A stretch of DNA of 64,000 nt, taken from NCBI RefSeq assembly GCF_902459555.1, contig NZ_CABPSM010000017.1, positions 43,952 through 107,951 on the forward strand, written 5' to 3'. A model generated the notes under the pieces. It did no database searches and was not told the origin of the DNA. It saw only the letters and a program-made list of their open reading frames with translations. The DNA comes from Pandoraea horticolens. GTDB taxonomy: Bacteria > Pseudomonadota > Gammaproteobacteria > Burkholderiales > Burkholderiaceae. Numbering within the stretch: the stretch's first letter is position 1; the number at the start of each line of letters is the position of its first letter. Shown here one piece after another: positions 1 to 8,272 of the stretch. The position numbers were made by a program, and so were the translations under genes.

Positions 1-818
1 TCGTAGGCGGGGACATTGAATGGCAACGGCATGAGCCTTACCCGCGCGAAGTCGGCGAAGCGGCGGCCGACCGAAAGCGGCACCGTGGCAATCATGTTCG
101 AGTCGGCGACGATGAACGGCACGCCCATGTAACGAGGCAAGGACAATCGCACGTTGCGATGCACCCCGAGCCGCTCCAGTGTCTTCTCGAACTGGTCGGC
201 GCGACGCCCCTCCGGACGCACCGCCACGTGATCGGCCGCCTCGTACTCATCCTTCGTCATCGTTTGCCCAATGTCCGGATGATCGATCCGCATCACGCAG
301 ACAAACGAGTGCTGATACAGCAGCTTCTGACGAATCGATGCACTCTCGAGATCGGGGAACACCCCCACCGCCAGCGCGATATCGCCTTCGGTCAGTCCCG
401 CCTCCAATTCCTGCGGCGTGGGTGCGACCGTCTTGATCTTCACGTGCGGCGCCACGCCGTCGAGATGTTTGAGCAAGCGCGGCAAGAACACCATTTCTCC
501 GATGTCCGACATGCACATCACGAACGTCTCACGCGAAGACGCCGGGTGGAACGTCGGACGCGGCAGGATTTCGTCCTGAACCAGATACAGCATGCGCGTG
601 ACCGGCTCCGCCAATTCCTGCGCGCGTGCCGTGGGTTCCATGCCGCGCGCGGAGCGTACAAACAGCGGATCGTCGAACATCTGACGCAATTTCGACAGCG
701 CAAAACTCATGGCCGGCTGACTCAACCCGAGCACGATGCCCGCCTGGGTCACGCTGCGCGTGCGCATCATCGCGTCAAAGGCCTTCAGGAGGTTCAGGTC
801 AACCTGATGAATATCCAT
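1..818 (-). CDS. LysR-family transcriptional regulator (C-terminus cut by window edge)
   Basis: About 272 residues are present and the frame runs open off the left edge. The protein starts MDIHQVDLNLLKAFDAMM and has a LysR winged-helix domain in the first ~65 residues, with the signature RSVTQAGIVLGLSQPAMSFA followed by a DPLFVR motif. This pattern is typical of the NahR/NodD/LinR-like branch. The remainder looks like the effector-binding domain. The gene is divergent from the dehydratase gene at 960, with a 141-bp intergenic region between them, so it is the probable regulator of the 960-10970 operon; this is inference from LysR practice. The last few dozen residues lie outside the window. 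Confidence 0.9.
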   Translation of the reverse strand, partial: MDIHQVDLNLLKAFDAMMRTRSVTQAGIVLGLSQPAMSFALSKLRQMFDDPLFVRSARGMEPTARAQELAEPVTRMLYLVQDEILPRPTFHPASSRETFVMCMSDIGEMVFLPRLLKHLDGVAPHVKIKTVAPTPQELEAGLTEGDIALAVGVFPDLESASIRQKLLYQHSFVCVMRIDHPDIGQTMTKDEYEAADHVAVRPEGRRADQFEKTLERLGVHRNVRLSLPRYMGVPFIVADSNMIATVPLSVGRRFADFARVRLMPLPFNVPAY

Positions 819-959
819 ATTTTGGATTTGCCAAATAAATTGAATCGAATTGACGGATTATATTCGGCTACCTAGCATGAGTCACCGTCTTCGAGAGGCT
901 CCGGAGAGTGCGTCCGAGACGGCGTTTTTCACCTAGAAAAAACGTTGGAGTGAGACACC
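819..959. promoter_or_regulatory. Divergent promoter region between LysR gene and catabolic operon
   Basis: A plausible sigma70 promoter reads rightward: TTGACG at 850-855, a 17-nt spacer, and TAGCAT at 873-878. The AT-rich stretch 811-865 contrasts with the flanking coding DNA. A small dyad TTTGG-N5-CCAAA lies at 821-835, directly upstream of the LysR start, and could be part of a LysR site. A GGAG at 947-950 is well spaced from the ATG at 960. Promoter and dyad were found by eye only. Confidence 0.45.
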
Positions 960-2660
960 ATGCCTCGTCGTTTGCGAAGCAATTTCCCCCGTGGTTCCTA
1001 TCTGTGGGCGGTGCGTGCCGCCCAATGGCGTGCCTTGGGCATCGCCGAAGAAGATCTCGAAAAACCGAAGATCGCCATCGTCAACTCATCTTCCGAGCTT
1101 GCCAGTTGCTTCAGTCACCTCGACGGGATCGCGACCGCGCTCAAGGAAGCCATTCGCGCCGCCGGCGCCCTGCCCTTCGAAATCCGTACGGCCGCGCCGA
1201 GCGACTTCATCACCGGAGCCGGTGCACGCGGCGCATACATTTTGTCGGCACGCGACCTCGTCACCAATGACATCGAAGTCGCCGTCGAAGGCGCGCTGCT
1301 CGACGGCATGGTATGCCTGGCCTCGTGCGACAAGACCGTACCCGGTCAGTTGATGGCGGCGGCCCGGCTGGACATTCCAAGCCTCATCGTGGCTTGCGGC
1401 TATCAGGCCAGCGGCGAGTACCGCGGCAAACACGTCGATATCGAAGACGTTTTCGTCGGCGCAATGCATGTGGTCACCGGCGGCCTGCCGGTGGACGAAC
1501 TCGTCGGCATGGCCCGCAATGCGATTCGCGGGCCTGGCGTGTGCTCGGGTCTGGGTACGGCAAACTCGATGCATCTGGTGTGCGAAGCCCTCGGCATGGC
1601 GCTGCCGGGCAGCACACCGGTGGCCGCCAACAGCGCGCAAATGTTCGAGACGGTGCGTCAGGCAGGCAAACGCATCGTCGAAATGGTGGAGGCCGACCTC
1701 ACCCCCCGCAAGATTCTCAGTCCCGGCGCATTCGCCAACGCCGCGATGGCAGTGCTCGCCGTCGGCGGCTCGATCAACAGCGTCAAGCATCTACAGGCGA
1801 TCGCCAGCGAAGCGCAATGCGATGTCGACGTCTATCACCTGTTCGAATCGCTGGCCGACCCGATTCCGGTACTCACGGGCATTCGCCCTGTCGGAGACGA
1901 CACTATCGAAGCGTTCGATGCGGCGGGCGGATCGCGCGGTGTACTGCGCCGTCTGTTGCCGTGGCTGCATGGCGACGCGATCACGGTCACCGGAACGACG
2001 ATGGCGCAAAACGTGCAAGACGCGCCCATTCACGACGAGAACGTCATACGTCCGGTCGAGCGCCCCTTCGCGTCGCGCCCGGCCATCGTGCTCGTGCGCG
2101 GCAATCTCGCGCCGGAGGCGGGCATTGTGAAGTTCGGCATTTCCCCCGACAAGGCCCGCCGCTTTGAAGGCTCGGCGGTGTGCTTCGATACCTCCGACGC
2201 TGCCGTCGAGGCACTGCGTCGTGGCGACATCCGTCCCGGCCATGTGGTGGTCATGCGCGGTGCGGGCGTCTGTGGTGGCCCTGCGATGGGCGGCGGAGCA
2301 TCGCGCGTGGTGTTCGCCATCGACGGCGCGGGGCTCAGCGAGTCGGTCGCGCTGCTCACCGACGGGCACCTCTCGGGACTCGTCTGCAAGGGCCTGGTCG
2401 TTGCGGAGATCTCGCCCGAAGCCGCTACCGGCGGGCCGCTCTCCCTCGTGCGCGATGGCGACACCATCGTCATCGATCTCGACACCCGCCGTTGCGACGT
2501 GCAACTGGACGACGCGCAGTGGGCCGAACGCAGCGAACAGCCGCGCGCACCGTCTGCCTCGTCGGCACGCGGGTGGCTCAAGCTGTATCGCGAGAACGTG
2601 TCGTCGATGCCGCAAGGCGCCGTGCTGAGCGGTCGACGCGACGACGGAGATCGCTCATGA
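960..2660 (+). CDS. IlvD/Edd-family dehydratase
   Basis: This 566-aa protein has the length and layout of the dihydroxy-acid dehydratase / phosphogluconate dehydratase / sugar-acid dehydratase superfamily, whose members use an Fe-S cluster to remove water from vicinal diols. Three cysteines sit where cluster ligands are expected: C50 (SSSELASC), C123 (ASCDKT) and C195 (GVCSGLG). The C-terminal swivel-domain signature GPAMGGGASRVVF is also present. It is probably not the biosynthetic IlvD, because the usual NSWNE- and GACGGMYTANTM-type motifs are altered and it heads a catabolic operon. Substrate is unknown; a hydroxy or sugar acid is likely. It overlaps the next gene by 4 nt (ATGA). Confidence 0.88.
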   Translation: MPRRLRSNFPRGSYLWAVRAAQWRALGIAEEDLEKPKIAIVNSSSELASCFSHLDGIATALKEAIRAAGALPFEIRTAAPSDFITGAGARGAYILSARDLVTNDIEVAVEGALLDGMVCLASCDKTVPGQLMAAARLDIPSLIVACGYQASGEYRGKHVDIEDVFVGAMHVVTGGLPVDELVGMARNAIRGPGVCSGLGTANSMHLVCEALGMALPGSTPVAANSAQMFETVRQAGKRIVEMVEADLTPRKILSPGAFANAAMAVLAVGGSINSVKHLQAIASEAQCDVDVYHLFESLADPIPVLTGIRPVGDDTIEAFDAAGGSRGVLRRLLPWLHGDAITVTGTTMAQNVQDAPIHDENVIRPVERPFASRPAIVLVRGNLAPEAGIVKFGISPDKARRFEGSAVCFDTSDAAVEALRRGDIRPGHVVVMRGAGVCGGPAMGGGASRVVFAIDGAGLSESVALLTDGHLSGLVCKGLVVAEISPEAATGGPLSLVRDGDTIVIDLDTRRCDVQLDDAQWAERSEQPRAPSASSARGWLKLYRENVSSMPQGAVLSGRRDDGDRS

Positions 2661-4024
2661 GCGCCGCGCCCGCTGTCGACGTCGATCAGGCGATCGAAAC
2701 GCAAAAAGTTGGCAGGTTCTCGATTCGCATCATCGTCCTGATGGGCCTGATGATGCTCACCGAGGGCTACGATCTCGGCGCGCTCTCGTTTGCCGCGCCC
2801 GCCATCGGCCGTGCGTGGGGCATCGGTCGCGGCGCACTGGGTCCGGCATTCGGCGCGTTCGTCTTCGGCACGATGCTCGGTGCGTTTGTCCTGGGTTATC
2901 TGGGCGATGTCATCGGACGCAAGCGCACGATTCTCATCGGCTCTGTCATTCTCGCCGTGCTCACGCTCGCCGTCGTATTCGCCAGCGACCTGCGCACCCT
3001 GCTCGTGCTGCGCTTTATCGCGGGCATCGGCATCGGCGGTGTCGTGCCCAATGCCATCGCGTACATGACGGAATTCGCCCCTCGCCGGTTGCGGGCCACC
3101 TGGGTCACGTTGATGTACACGGGATACAGCATCGGTACCGGGCTGGGCGGGGTGGTCGCGGCGTGGATGATTCCGCACTTCGGCTGGCAGGCCATTTTCG
3201 TCATCGGCGGTGTCGGGCCGTTGCTGGCCGCGGTCATGCTCGCCCTATGGGTGCCGGAGTCGATCCGCTTTCTCGCGCTGAAGGGCCGCCGTGCCGACGA
3301 GATCGCGCGCGTGGTTTCGCGGCTTCATCCTGGAAAGGTCTTCAACGCGCAGATGCGCTTCGTCGTCGGCAGCGAAGCCTCGGGGGCGCAACATGCGCGG
3401 CTGCGACAACTCTTCGCCGGGCGCCTGCGACGCATCACCCCCGTGCTGTGGGCCGTGTACGTCGCAAACTCCATGGCGCTGTTCTTCCTCGTGAGCTGGC
3501 TGCCGATGCTCATCGAAGCCATCGGCGTACTCCCGGAGCGGGCGGCCCTCGTGTCCAGCGCATTCTCGGTGGGCGGCACCATCGGCGGACTCGCCCTCAT
3601 GCGATTCGTCGACACACGCGGCGCGCTGATCGTCGCCGTGTTGCCCGTCATCGGCTGCCCGCTGGTGGCCGCGCTCGGCGCCAATATTCCCGAGGGAATG
3701 CTGATCGCGGCGGTCTTCATGATCGGGTTTTGCGTCATCGGTACGCAGTTCGGCCTCAACGCGGTGGCAGCGATGGTCTATCCCACCGCCTTGCGCGCCA
3801 AGGGCGTGGGCGTGGCGGTGGGCATCCAGAAAATCGGCGCCATTGCGGGCCCGGTCATCGGCGGCGCCCTGCTCTCGCTTCACTGGCCTGTCAGCGCCTT
3901 GTTCTACTTTGGCGCCGTGCCGGTGGGCCTCGTGGCGATCTTCGCCTTCGCGCTCGGCATGCTCCATCGGCAAGACGATCCCGAACGCCCCGAGCACGCG
4001 CCGCACGCCGCCGGTTCTGCGTGA
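2657..4024 (+). CDS. AAHS-type MFS permease (first paralogue)
   Basis: This 455-aa inner-membrane protein has about 12 hydrophobic segments. The TEGYDLGALSFAAP segment in helix 1 and GYLGDVIGRKR between helices 2 and 3 are features of the aromatic acid:H+ symporter family (PcaK/MhpT-like), which imports organic acids with protons. Translation is coupled to the upstream dehydratase through an ATGA overlap. A second permease at 8273-9643 is clearly paralogous; for example ITPVLWAVYVANSMALF here matches LTPVLWLAYIANSMALF there. The operon therefore encodes two related importers. The ligand is not predictable beyond a carboxylate. Confidence 0.9.
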   Translation: MSAAPAVDVDQAIETQKVGRFSIRIIVLMGLMMLTEGYDLGALSFAAPAIGRAWGIGRGALGPAFGAFVFGTMLGAFVLGYLGDVIGRKRTILIGSVILAVLTLAVVFASDLRTLLVLRFIAGIGIGGVVPNAIAYMTEFAPRRLRATWVTLMYTGYSIGTGLGGVVAAWMIPHFGWQAIFVIGGVGPLLAAVMLALWVPESIRFLALKGRRADEIARVVSRLHPGKVFNAQMRFVVGSEASGAQHARLRQLFAGRLRRITPVLWAVYVANSMALFFLVSWLPMLIEAIGVLPERAALVSSAFSVGGTIGGLALMRFVDTRGALIVAVLPVIGCPLVAALGANIPEGMLIAAVFMIGFCVIGTQFGLNAVAAMVYPTALRAKGVGVAVGIQKIGAIAGPVIGGALLSLHWPVSALFYFGAVPVGLVAIFAFALGMLHRQDDPERPEHAPHAAGSA

Positions 4025-4060
4025 CATCGCCCCTCAACAAGACATCCCAGAGGAACCAAC

Positions 4061-4966
4061 ATGCTTGACATCACGCCGCTGCGCGCGCCGACGGCGAACG
4101 CGAGCCAAACGGGGGAAGCGAACGGGACGAGCGAAACCGCTTTCGACTTCGTCGGTCAGGTGCATGGCTTCGACACCGCCGCGCCGGTCAACGCGAACAC
4201 CGCACACGCCATTGACGACGCAATGACCCGTTACGGTGTCCTCGTCTTTCGCGGCCAGTCGCTCACGCCGCAGCAGCAACTGGATTTCGCCAGTGCGCTG
4301 GGGCCGCTCGATATCGGCTTCAAACGCGTCGCCAAACCGCACAACCGTCTCGGGTACGACACGCTCGCCGACATCTCCAATCTCGACGAAAGCGGTGCCG
4401 TCGCCAGTCGCGAGCACCGTCGCATCGTGGGCAATATCGCCAACCAGTTGTGGCACAGCGATAGTTCGTTCCAGCGCCCGTCTGCCCGCTACTCGATGCT
4501 CTATGCCGTGGTAGTGCCACCGGAAGGCGGGGAGACGGAATTCGCCGATATGCGCGCCGCGTTCGAGGCATTGCCGGCGTTGCAGCAAGCATCGCTGCGC
4601 GAGTTGCAGGCCGAACACGACGCTTTGCACTCACGCATTTTTCTCGGCGATACCGAGTACGACGCCGCTCAACGCGCCGCCATTCCCCCAACGGTCTGGC
4701 CGTTGGTGCGACGGCACCCCGGCGGCCGGTCGTCGTTGTTCATCGGGGCGCACGCCAGCCGCGTTCTCGACATGACACTCGCCGAGGGCCGCATGCTGCT
4801 GCTTGATCTGCTCGAACACGCCACGCAACCCGCCTTCGTCTATCGTCATACCTGGCAACCGGGCGATCTGGTGATCTGGGACAACCGATGCACATTGCAT
4901 CGCGGCCGACGCTTCGACCTGACGCAGCGGCGCGAATTGCGACGTGCCACCACGCTCGACGCCTGA
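4061..4966 (+). CDS. TauD/TfdA-family Fe(II)/2-oxoglutarate dioxygenase
   Basis: This 301-aa protein carries the facial triad of the family: H132-x-D134 in QLWHSDSSF and the distal His H280 in WDNRCTLHRGRRFD. Downstream arginines (RRELRRATT, about 291-296) are suited to 2-oxoglutarate binding. The WDNR-LHRGR-FD block is more TfdA-like (2,4-D dioxygenase) than TauD-like. The family hydroxylates a substrate at the expense of 2-oxoglutarate and O2, often cleaving an ether, sulfonate or amine. A ribosome site AGAGGA precedes the ATG. Its place between a permease and a dehydratase subunit suggests it starts or opens the pathway; the substrate is unknown. Confidence 0.9.
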   Translation: MLDITPLRAPTANASQTGEANGTSETAFDFVGQVHGFDTAAPVNANTAHAIDDAMTRYGVLVFRGQSLTPQQQLDFASALGPLDIGFKRVAKPHNRLGYDTLADISNLDESGAVASREHRRIVGNIANQLWHSDSSFQRPSARYSMLYAVVVPPEGGETEFADMRAAFEALPALQQASLRELQAEHDALHSRIFLGDTEYDAAQRAAIPPTVWPLVRRHPGGRSSLFIGAHASRVLDMTLAEGRMLLLDLLEHATQPAFVYRHTWQPGDLVIWDNRCTLHRGRRFDLTQRRELRRATTLDA

Positions 4967-4998
4967 ACGGCCTTCATCACATTCAAGGAGACACCCCC

Positions 4999-6288
4999 AT
5001 GCGACTGACCCCTGACGAGCAAGCCATGCTCGACGGCACACAGGGCCCCGCCGTGCAGAAGGCGATGGATCTGCTGGTGCGTTACGGCGAAGCGCTCGGT
5101 GCCGAACACTTTGTCGATACCAACAACGTGTGCGGCACACTCGGCGCCACCACACCGTTTCTGCGCGACTTCGGCACGCGCGGCGGCGCGCTCGATCTCG
5201 ACGCCGTCTTTTCCGAGTTCAACCTCGACAGCGCCGAAGTCGTGCCCGTGCCACGGATGAAGGCGTACAGCAGCCATCTCCAGCAAGGTTTCGATCCCGA
5301 GCATGCCGAGCGCCAGGGCATTGCGCCGGAAGTCGTCAAGCTGTATCGCGCAGGCGAAGCGTATGCGGGCCGGCTTGGCGTTCAACCCCTGCACACCTGT
5401 GCGCCGTATCAGGTCGGCAACGTGCCGGTGCGCGGCGAGCATTGCGCGTGGATGGAGTCGTCGGCGGTGGTGTATATCAACGCCGTGCTCGGCGCACGCA
5501 GCAACGCCGAAGGGCGCGAGAGTGCAGGCGCCGCCATGGTCACCGGCAAGATTCCCTACTGGGGTCTGCATCTGACGGAGAACCGCTACGGCACCGACCT
5601 CGTGCAGGTCGACGTACCGATCGACAACGTCTTCGAATGGGGACTGCTCGGCTATTACGTCGGCGAAGTCGTCTCCGAAGGCATTCCCGTCTTGCAGGGC
5701 ATTCAAGGGCCGGCCAACCTGCCGCGCCTCAAGCACTTCGGCGCGGCAGCGGCATCGTCGGGCGGTGTCGAGATGTATCACATCGTTGGCACGACGCCGG
5801 AAGCGCGAACGCTCGACGAAGCGTTCGGCCCGCGCAAGGCCCGCCAGATGCTGCGTTACGGCGCGGCCGAACGGCGTCTCGCTTACGAACGCGTGAACAC
5901 GACGGCGCGCGACAGCGACGTCGACTTCGTGATGCTCGGCTGCCCGCACTACTCCATCGAACAGATCTGGGAAGTCTGCCAATTGCTCGAAGGCCAAAAG
6001 GTGCATGAGAACACCGAACTCTGGATCTTCACCCCGCGCGCCACACGTCACCTGGCCGATCAGGCGGGCTACACACGAATCATCGAAGCCGCCGGTGCGC
6101 ATCTCATGAGCGACACCTGTTCCGCGCTCGGGCGAGTCATGCCTAAGGGAACGCGGGTGGCGGCTGTCGACTCGGCCAAGCAGGCGCATTACCTGCCGGC
6201 CATCATGAACATTCAGGCCTGGTGCGGCACCACGGCCGAGTGCATTTCGGCCGCCGTCAGCGGTCGCTGGACAGGAGCGCTGGCATGA
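4999..6288 (+). CDS. Aconitase X catalytic (large) subunit
   Basis: This 429-aa protein matches the AcnX catalytic domain by its N-terminal MRLTPDEQAMLDG, by TNNVCGTLG (C45), by the ENRYGTDLVQVD block, and by further cysteine motifs LGCPHYSIEQ (C315), DTCSALG (C374) and AWCGTTAEC (C409 onward). Such cysteines can ligate the Fe-S centre. Characterised AcnX enzymes dehydrate cis-3-hydroxy-L-proline in bacteria or phosphomevalonate in archaea. The start at 4999 is set by AAGGAG at 4985-4990. The gene overlaps the small-subunit gene by 4 nt. No proline racemase or proline-pathway gene is nearby, so the hydroxyproline function should not be assumed. Confidence 0.9.
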   Translation: MRLTPDEQAMLDGTQGPAVQKAMDLLVRYGEALGAEHFVDTNNVCGTLGATTPFLRDFGTRGGALDLDAVFSEFNLDSAEVVPVPRMKAYSSHLQQGFDPEHAERQGIAPEVVKLYRAGEAYAGRLGVQPLHTCAPYQVGNVPVRGEHCAWMESSAVVYINAVLGARSNAEGRESAGAAMVTGKIPYWGLHLTENRYGTDLVQVDVPIDNVFEWGLLGYYVGEVVSEGIPVLQGIQGPANLPRLKHFGAAAASSGGVEMYHIVGTTPEARTLDEAFGPRKARQMLRYGAAERRLAYERVNTTARDSDVDFVMLGCPHYSIEQIWEVCQLLEGQKVHENTELWIFTPRATRHLADQAGYTRIIEAAGAHLMSDTCSALGRVMPKGTRVAAVDSAKQAHYLPAIMNIQAWCGTTAECISAAVSGRWTGALA

Positions 6289-6758
6289 ACGCCACGACAC
6301 ACATCGAACGGCAAGACACCCCGCAAAGCACCACGCAGACCTTCGTGCTGCATGGCCGGCGCGTTGTCGGCGGGCGCGCCGAGGGCGAGGCGCTCGTCAC
6401 CCATGACCGCATCTCCGGCTGGGGCGGCATTGACCCGCGCACCGGCACGGTCATCGAAACGCGTCACGAACTTCGCGGCGTGAGCTTCGCGGGCAAGGTA
6501 CTGGTGTTCCCCGGCGCGAAGGGTTCGTCGGGATGGTCGAGCCAGTTTCACATCGCACGACTGGCGGGCACCGCACCGATCGCCATGTTGTTCAACGAGA
6601 TGACGACCAAGATGGCGCTCGGTGCCGTGGTCACACACGCGCCCGCGCTGACGGACTTCGATCGCGACCCGCTTTCGCTCATTCAGACGGGCGACTGGGT
6701 GGTGGTCGATGCCGATCGCGGCGTGGTCGAAGTGACCCGGCGCGTCGCCGGCATCTGA
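6285..6758 (+). CDS. Aconitase X small (swivel, DUF126) subunit
   Basis: This 157-aa protein has the DUF126 fold signature: VLHGRRVVGGRAEGEALVTH near residue 22, GWGGIDPRTG, and GKVLVFPGAKGSSGWSSQF, with the phosphate- or carboxylate-binding serine cluster GSSG. AcnX enzymes occur as separate large and small subunits, as here, or as fusions. The ATG overlaps the large-subunit stop as ATGA, implying coupled translation and a stoichiometric complex. The first ~20 residues are low in conservation. Function follows the large subunit: a hydro-lyase on an unidentified hydroxy acid. Confidence 0.9.
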   Translation: MNATTHIERQDTPQSTTQTFVLHGRRVVGGRAEGEALVTHDRISGWGGIDPRTGTVIETRHELRGVSFAGKVLVFPGAKGSSGWSSQFHIARLAGTAPIAMLFNEMTTKMALGAVVTHAPALTDFDRDPLSLIQTGDWVVVDADRGVVEVTRRVAGI

Positions 6759-6846
6759 GAATTTCCGTGCGCTTCGCGAGGGTCTTCCGCCCCGGCCATG
6801 CGCGAATCGTTGCCCGTCTTCTTTCCCTGACCTAGCTTTACTGGAG

Positions 6847-8151
6847 ATGCAATTGGACACCAATACTCGCGTGGTACGCCGCGCGACCCACACCCCCGCG
6901 TGGCACGTCGATGCCGACATCTGCATCGTGGGCGCCGGCATTTCGGGCACCTCCGCCGCGCTGGAAGCTGCCGCGCTCGGCCGCAAGGTCGTTCTCGTCG
7001 ACAGCCTTCCCTCGCTTGGCGGCCAGGCCGTCAATTCCATCATCGGCACCTTCTGCGGACTGTTCTCCAACGGCCCGAAGCGCTTTCAGGTCACGCACGG
7101 CATCGCCGACGGCATCCTGCGCGACCTGGGTGCCCAAGGGGCATTGCACTACAAGGAAGGCCCGCTCACGACCGTGGTGTTGTATGACGAAGTTGCGCTC
7201 TCGCGCTGGATCGAGCAGAAGATTCTCGACGCGGGGATCACCGTGATTCTCGGCGCAGTCATTGGGCATGTGGCCACCGAAGGCCGCCGCGTGCAGCGCG
7301 TGACGCTCGCCACGCGGTACGGCGACGTGCACGTCGATGCCAAGGGTTTTGTGGACGCCAGCGGCGACGCGGCGCTCGCCTGGAACGCCGGACTGTCGTG
7401 CCGCGAGCCGATCACGCCCGTGCACGGCACGCAGATGGTCGTGCTCGAAGGGCTCGACGAAACGCACGCGCCGACCCAGGCCGAGTTCAAGGAGCGCGTG
7501 GCGAGCCGCGCGAACGCCTACGGACTGGAGCGCAAGGACGGTCTCGTCTTCTATTTCCGCGGCCGCAACATCGGTATCGCGAACATGACGCACATCGAAA
7601 CGCCGCTGGAGCCGGTGGCCGCATCGCATACGGCGCTGGTGGGGCGCGACCAGGCAGACCGCGCCTTCGAATTCCTCAAGGCGGAATACCCCGAGGTGTA
7701 TCGCAACGCACGCATTCGCAGCTACGGGCTGCCGGGTATCCGGCAAACGCGCTGGATCGTCGGTACCCACACGCTCACTTCCGAAGAAGTAATTGCCGCG
7801 AAATCGTTCCCCGACGCGGTGGCGCGCACCTCCTGGCCCATCGAGCTGCACGACCGTCCGGAAGGATACGTATGGCAACCGTTCGGCGACGACCATCTGC
7901 ACACCGTGCCGCTAGGCAGCCTGCTCGCTGCCGACGCCGATAACGTGGTGGCCGCGGGCCGCTGCATCGACGCCGACTCGAGCGCGCTGTCGAGCGTGCG
8001 TGTGATGGGACCGTGCATTGCGATGGGCGCCGCAGCCGCGCACGCGCTCGATCTGGCCGATGCGGGCAGCGTTCACGACATCGACCGTGCGGCATTGCGT
8101 CAGCGAATTGCCGACAACGTCGACCGGATCGATCCACCGCATTTGTCATGA
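6847..8151 (+). CDS. FAD-dependent oxidoreductase
   Basis: A 434-aa flavoprotein with a dinucleotide-binding motif ADICIVGAGISGTSAALEAA (GxGxxG at residues 29-34), a following acidic strand end (VVLVDS), and a C-terminal FAD-contact block AAGRCIDADSSALSSVRVMG. This pattern fits the FAD_oxidored/GIDA-like family of soluble dehydrogenases with unassigned substrates. GGAG at 6843-6846 abuts the ATG at 6847, which is too close for normal initiation, whereas the in-frame TTG at 6853 is ideally spaced. The true start may therefore be 6853. It probably oxidises an intermediate made by the dehydratases upstream. Confidence 0.82.
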   Translation: MQLDTNTRVVRRATHTPAWHVDADICIVGAGISGTSAALEAAALGRKVVLVDSLPSLGGQAVNSIIGTFCGLFSNGPKRFQVTHGIADGILRDLGAQGALHYKEGPLTTVVLYDEVALSRWIEQKILDAGITVILGAVIGHVATEGRRVQRVTLATRYGDVHVDAKGFVDASGDAALAWNAGLSCREPITPVHGTQMVVLEGLDETHAPTQAEFKERVASRANAYGLERKDGLVFYFRGRNIGIANMTHIETPLEPVAASHTALVGRDQADRAFEFLKAEYPEVYRNARIRSYGLPGIRQTRWIVGTHTLTSEEVIAAKSFPDAVARTSWPIELHDRPEGYVWQPFGDDHLHTVPLGSLLAADADNVVAAGRCIDADSSALSSVRVMGPCIAMGAAAAHALDLADAGSVHDIDRAALRQRIADNVDRIDPPHLS

Positions 8152-8222
8152 AACGGCGCGAGCATCGCTGCAGGACTACATAACGACATTTGCCGGGAAC
8201 GCACGCGAATATACGCGGCGTC

Positions 8223-8240
8223 CCGGCTTCCTGAAGCCGG
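8223..8240 (+). terminator. Short intercistronic hairpin
   Basis: CCGGCTT-CCTG-AAGCCGG forms a 7-bp stem with a 4-nt loop between the FAD oxidoreductase and the second permease. It lacks a T-tract, so it is more likely an mRNA stability or attenuation element than a full terminator. Confidence 0.35.
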
Positions 8241-8272
8241 CGCTTACGGGCGATTCGGCATATGGAGGAGAC

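Noticed and set aside
960..2660. Biosynthetic dihydroxy-acid dehydratase (ilvD)
   Set aside because: The gene is in a catabolic operon and the usual NSWNE and GACGGM motifs are changed, so a family-level name is used.
4999..6758. cis-3-hydroxy-L-proline dehydratase as a firm name for the aconitase X pair
   Set aside because: No proline- or hydroxyproline-pathway genes are nearby; subfamily cannot be fixed without an alignment.
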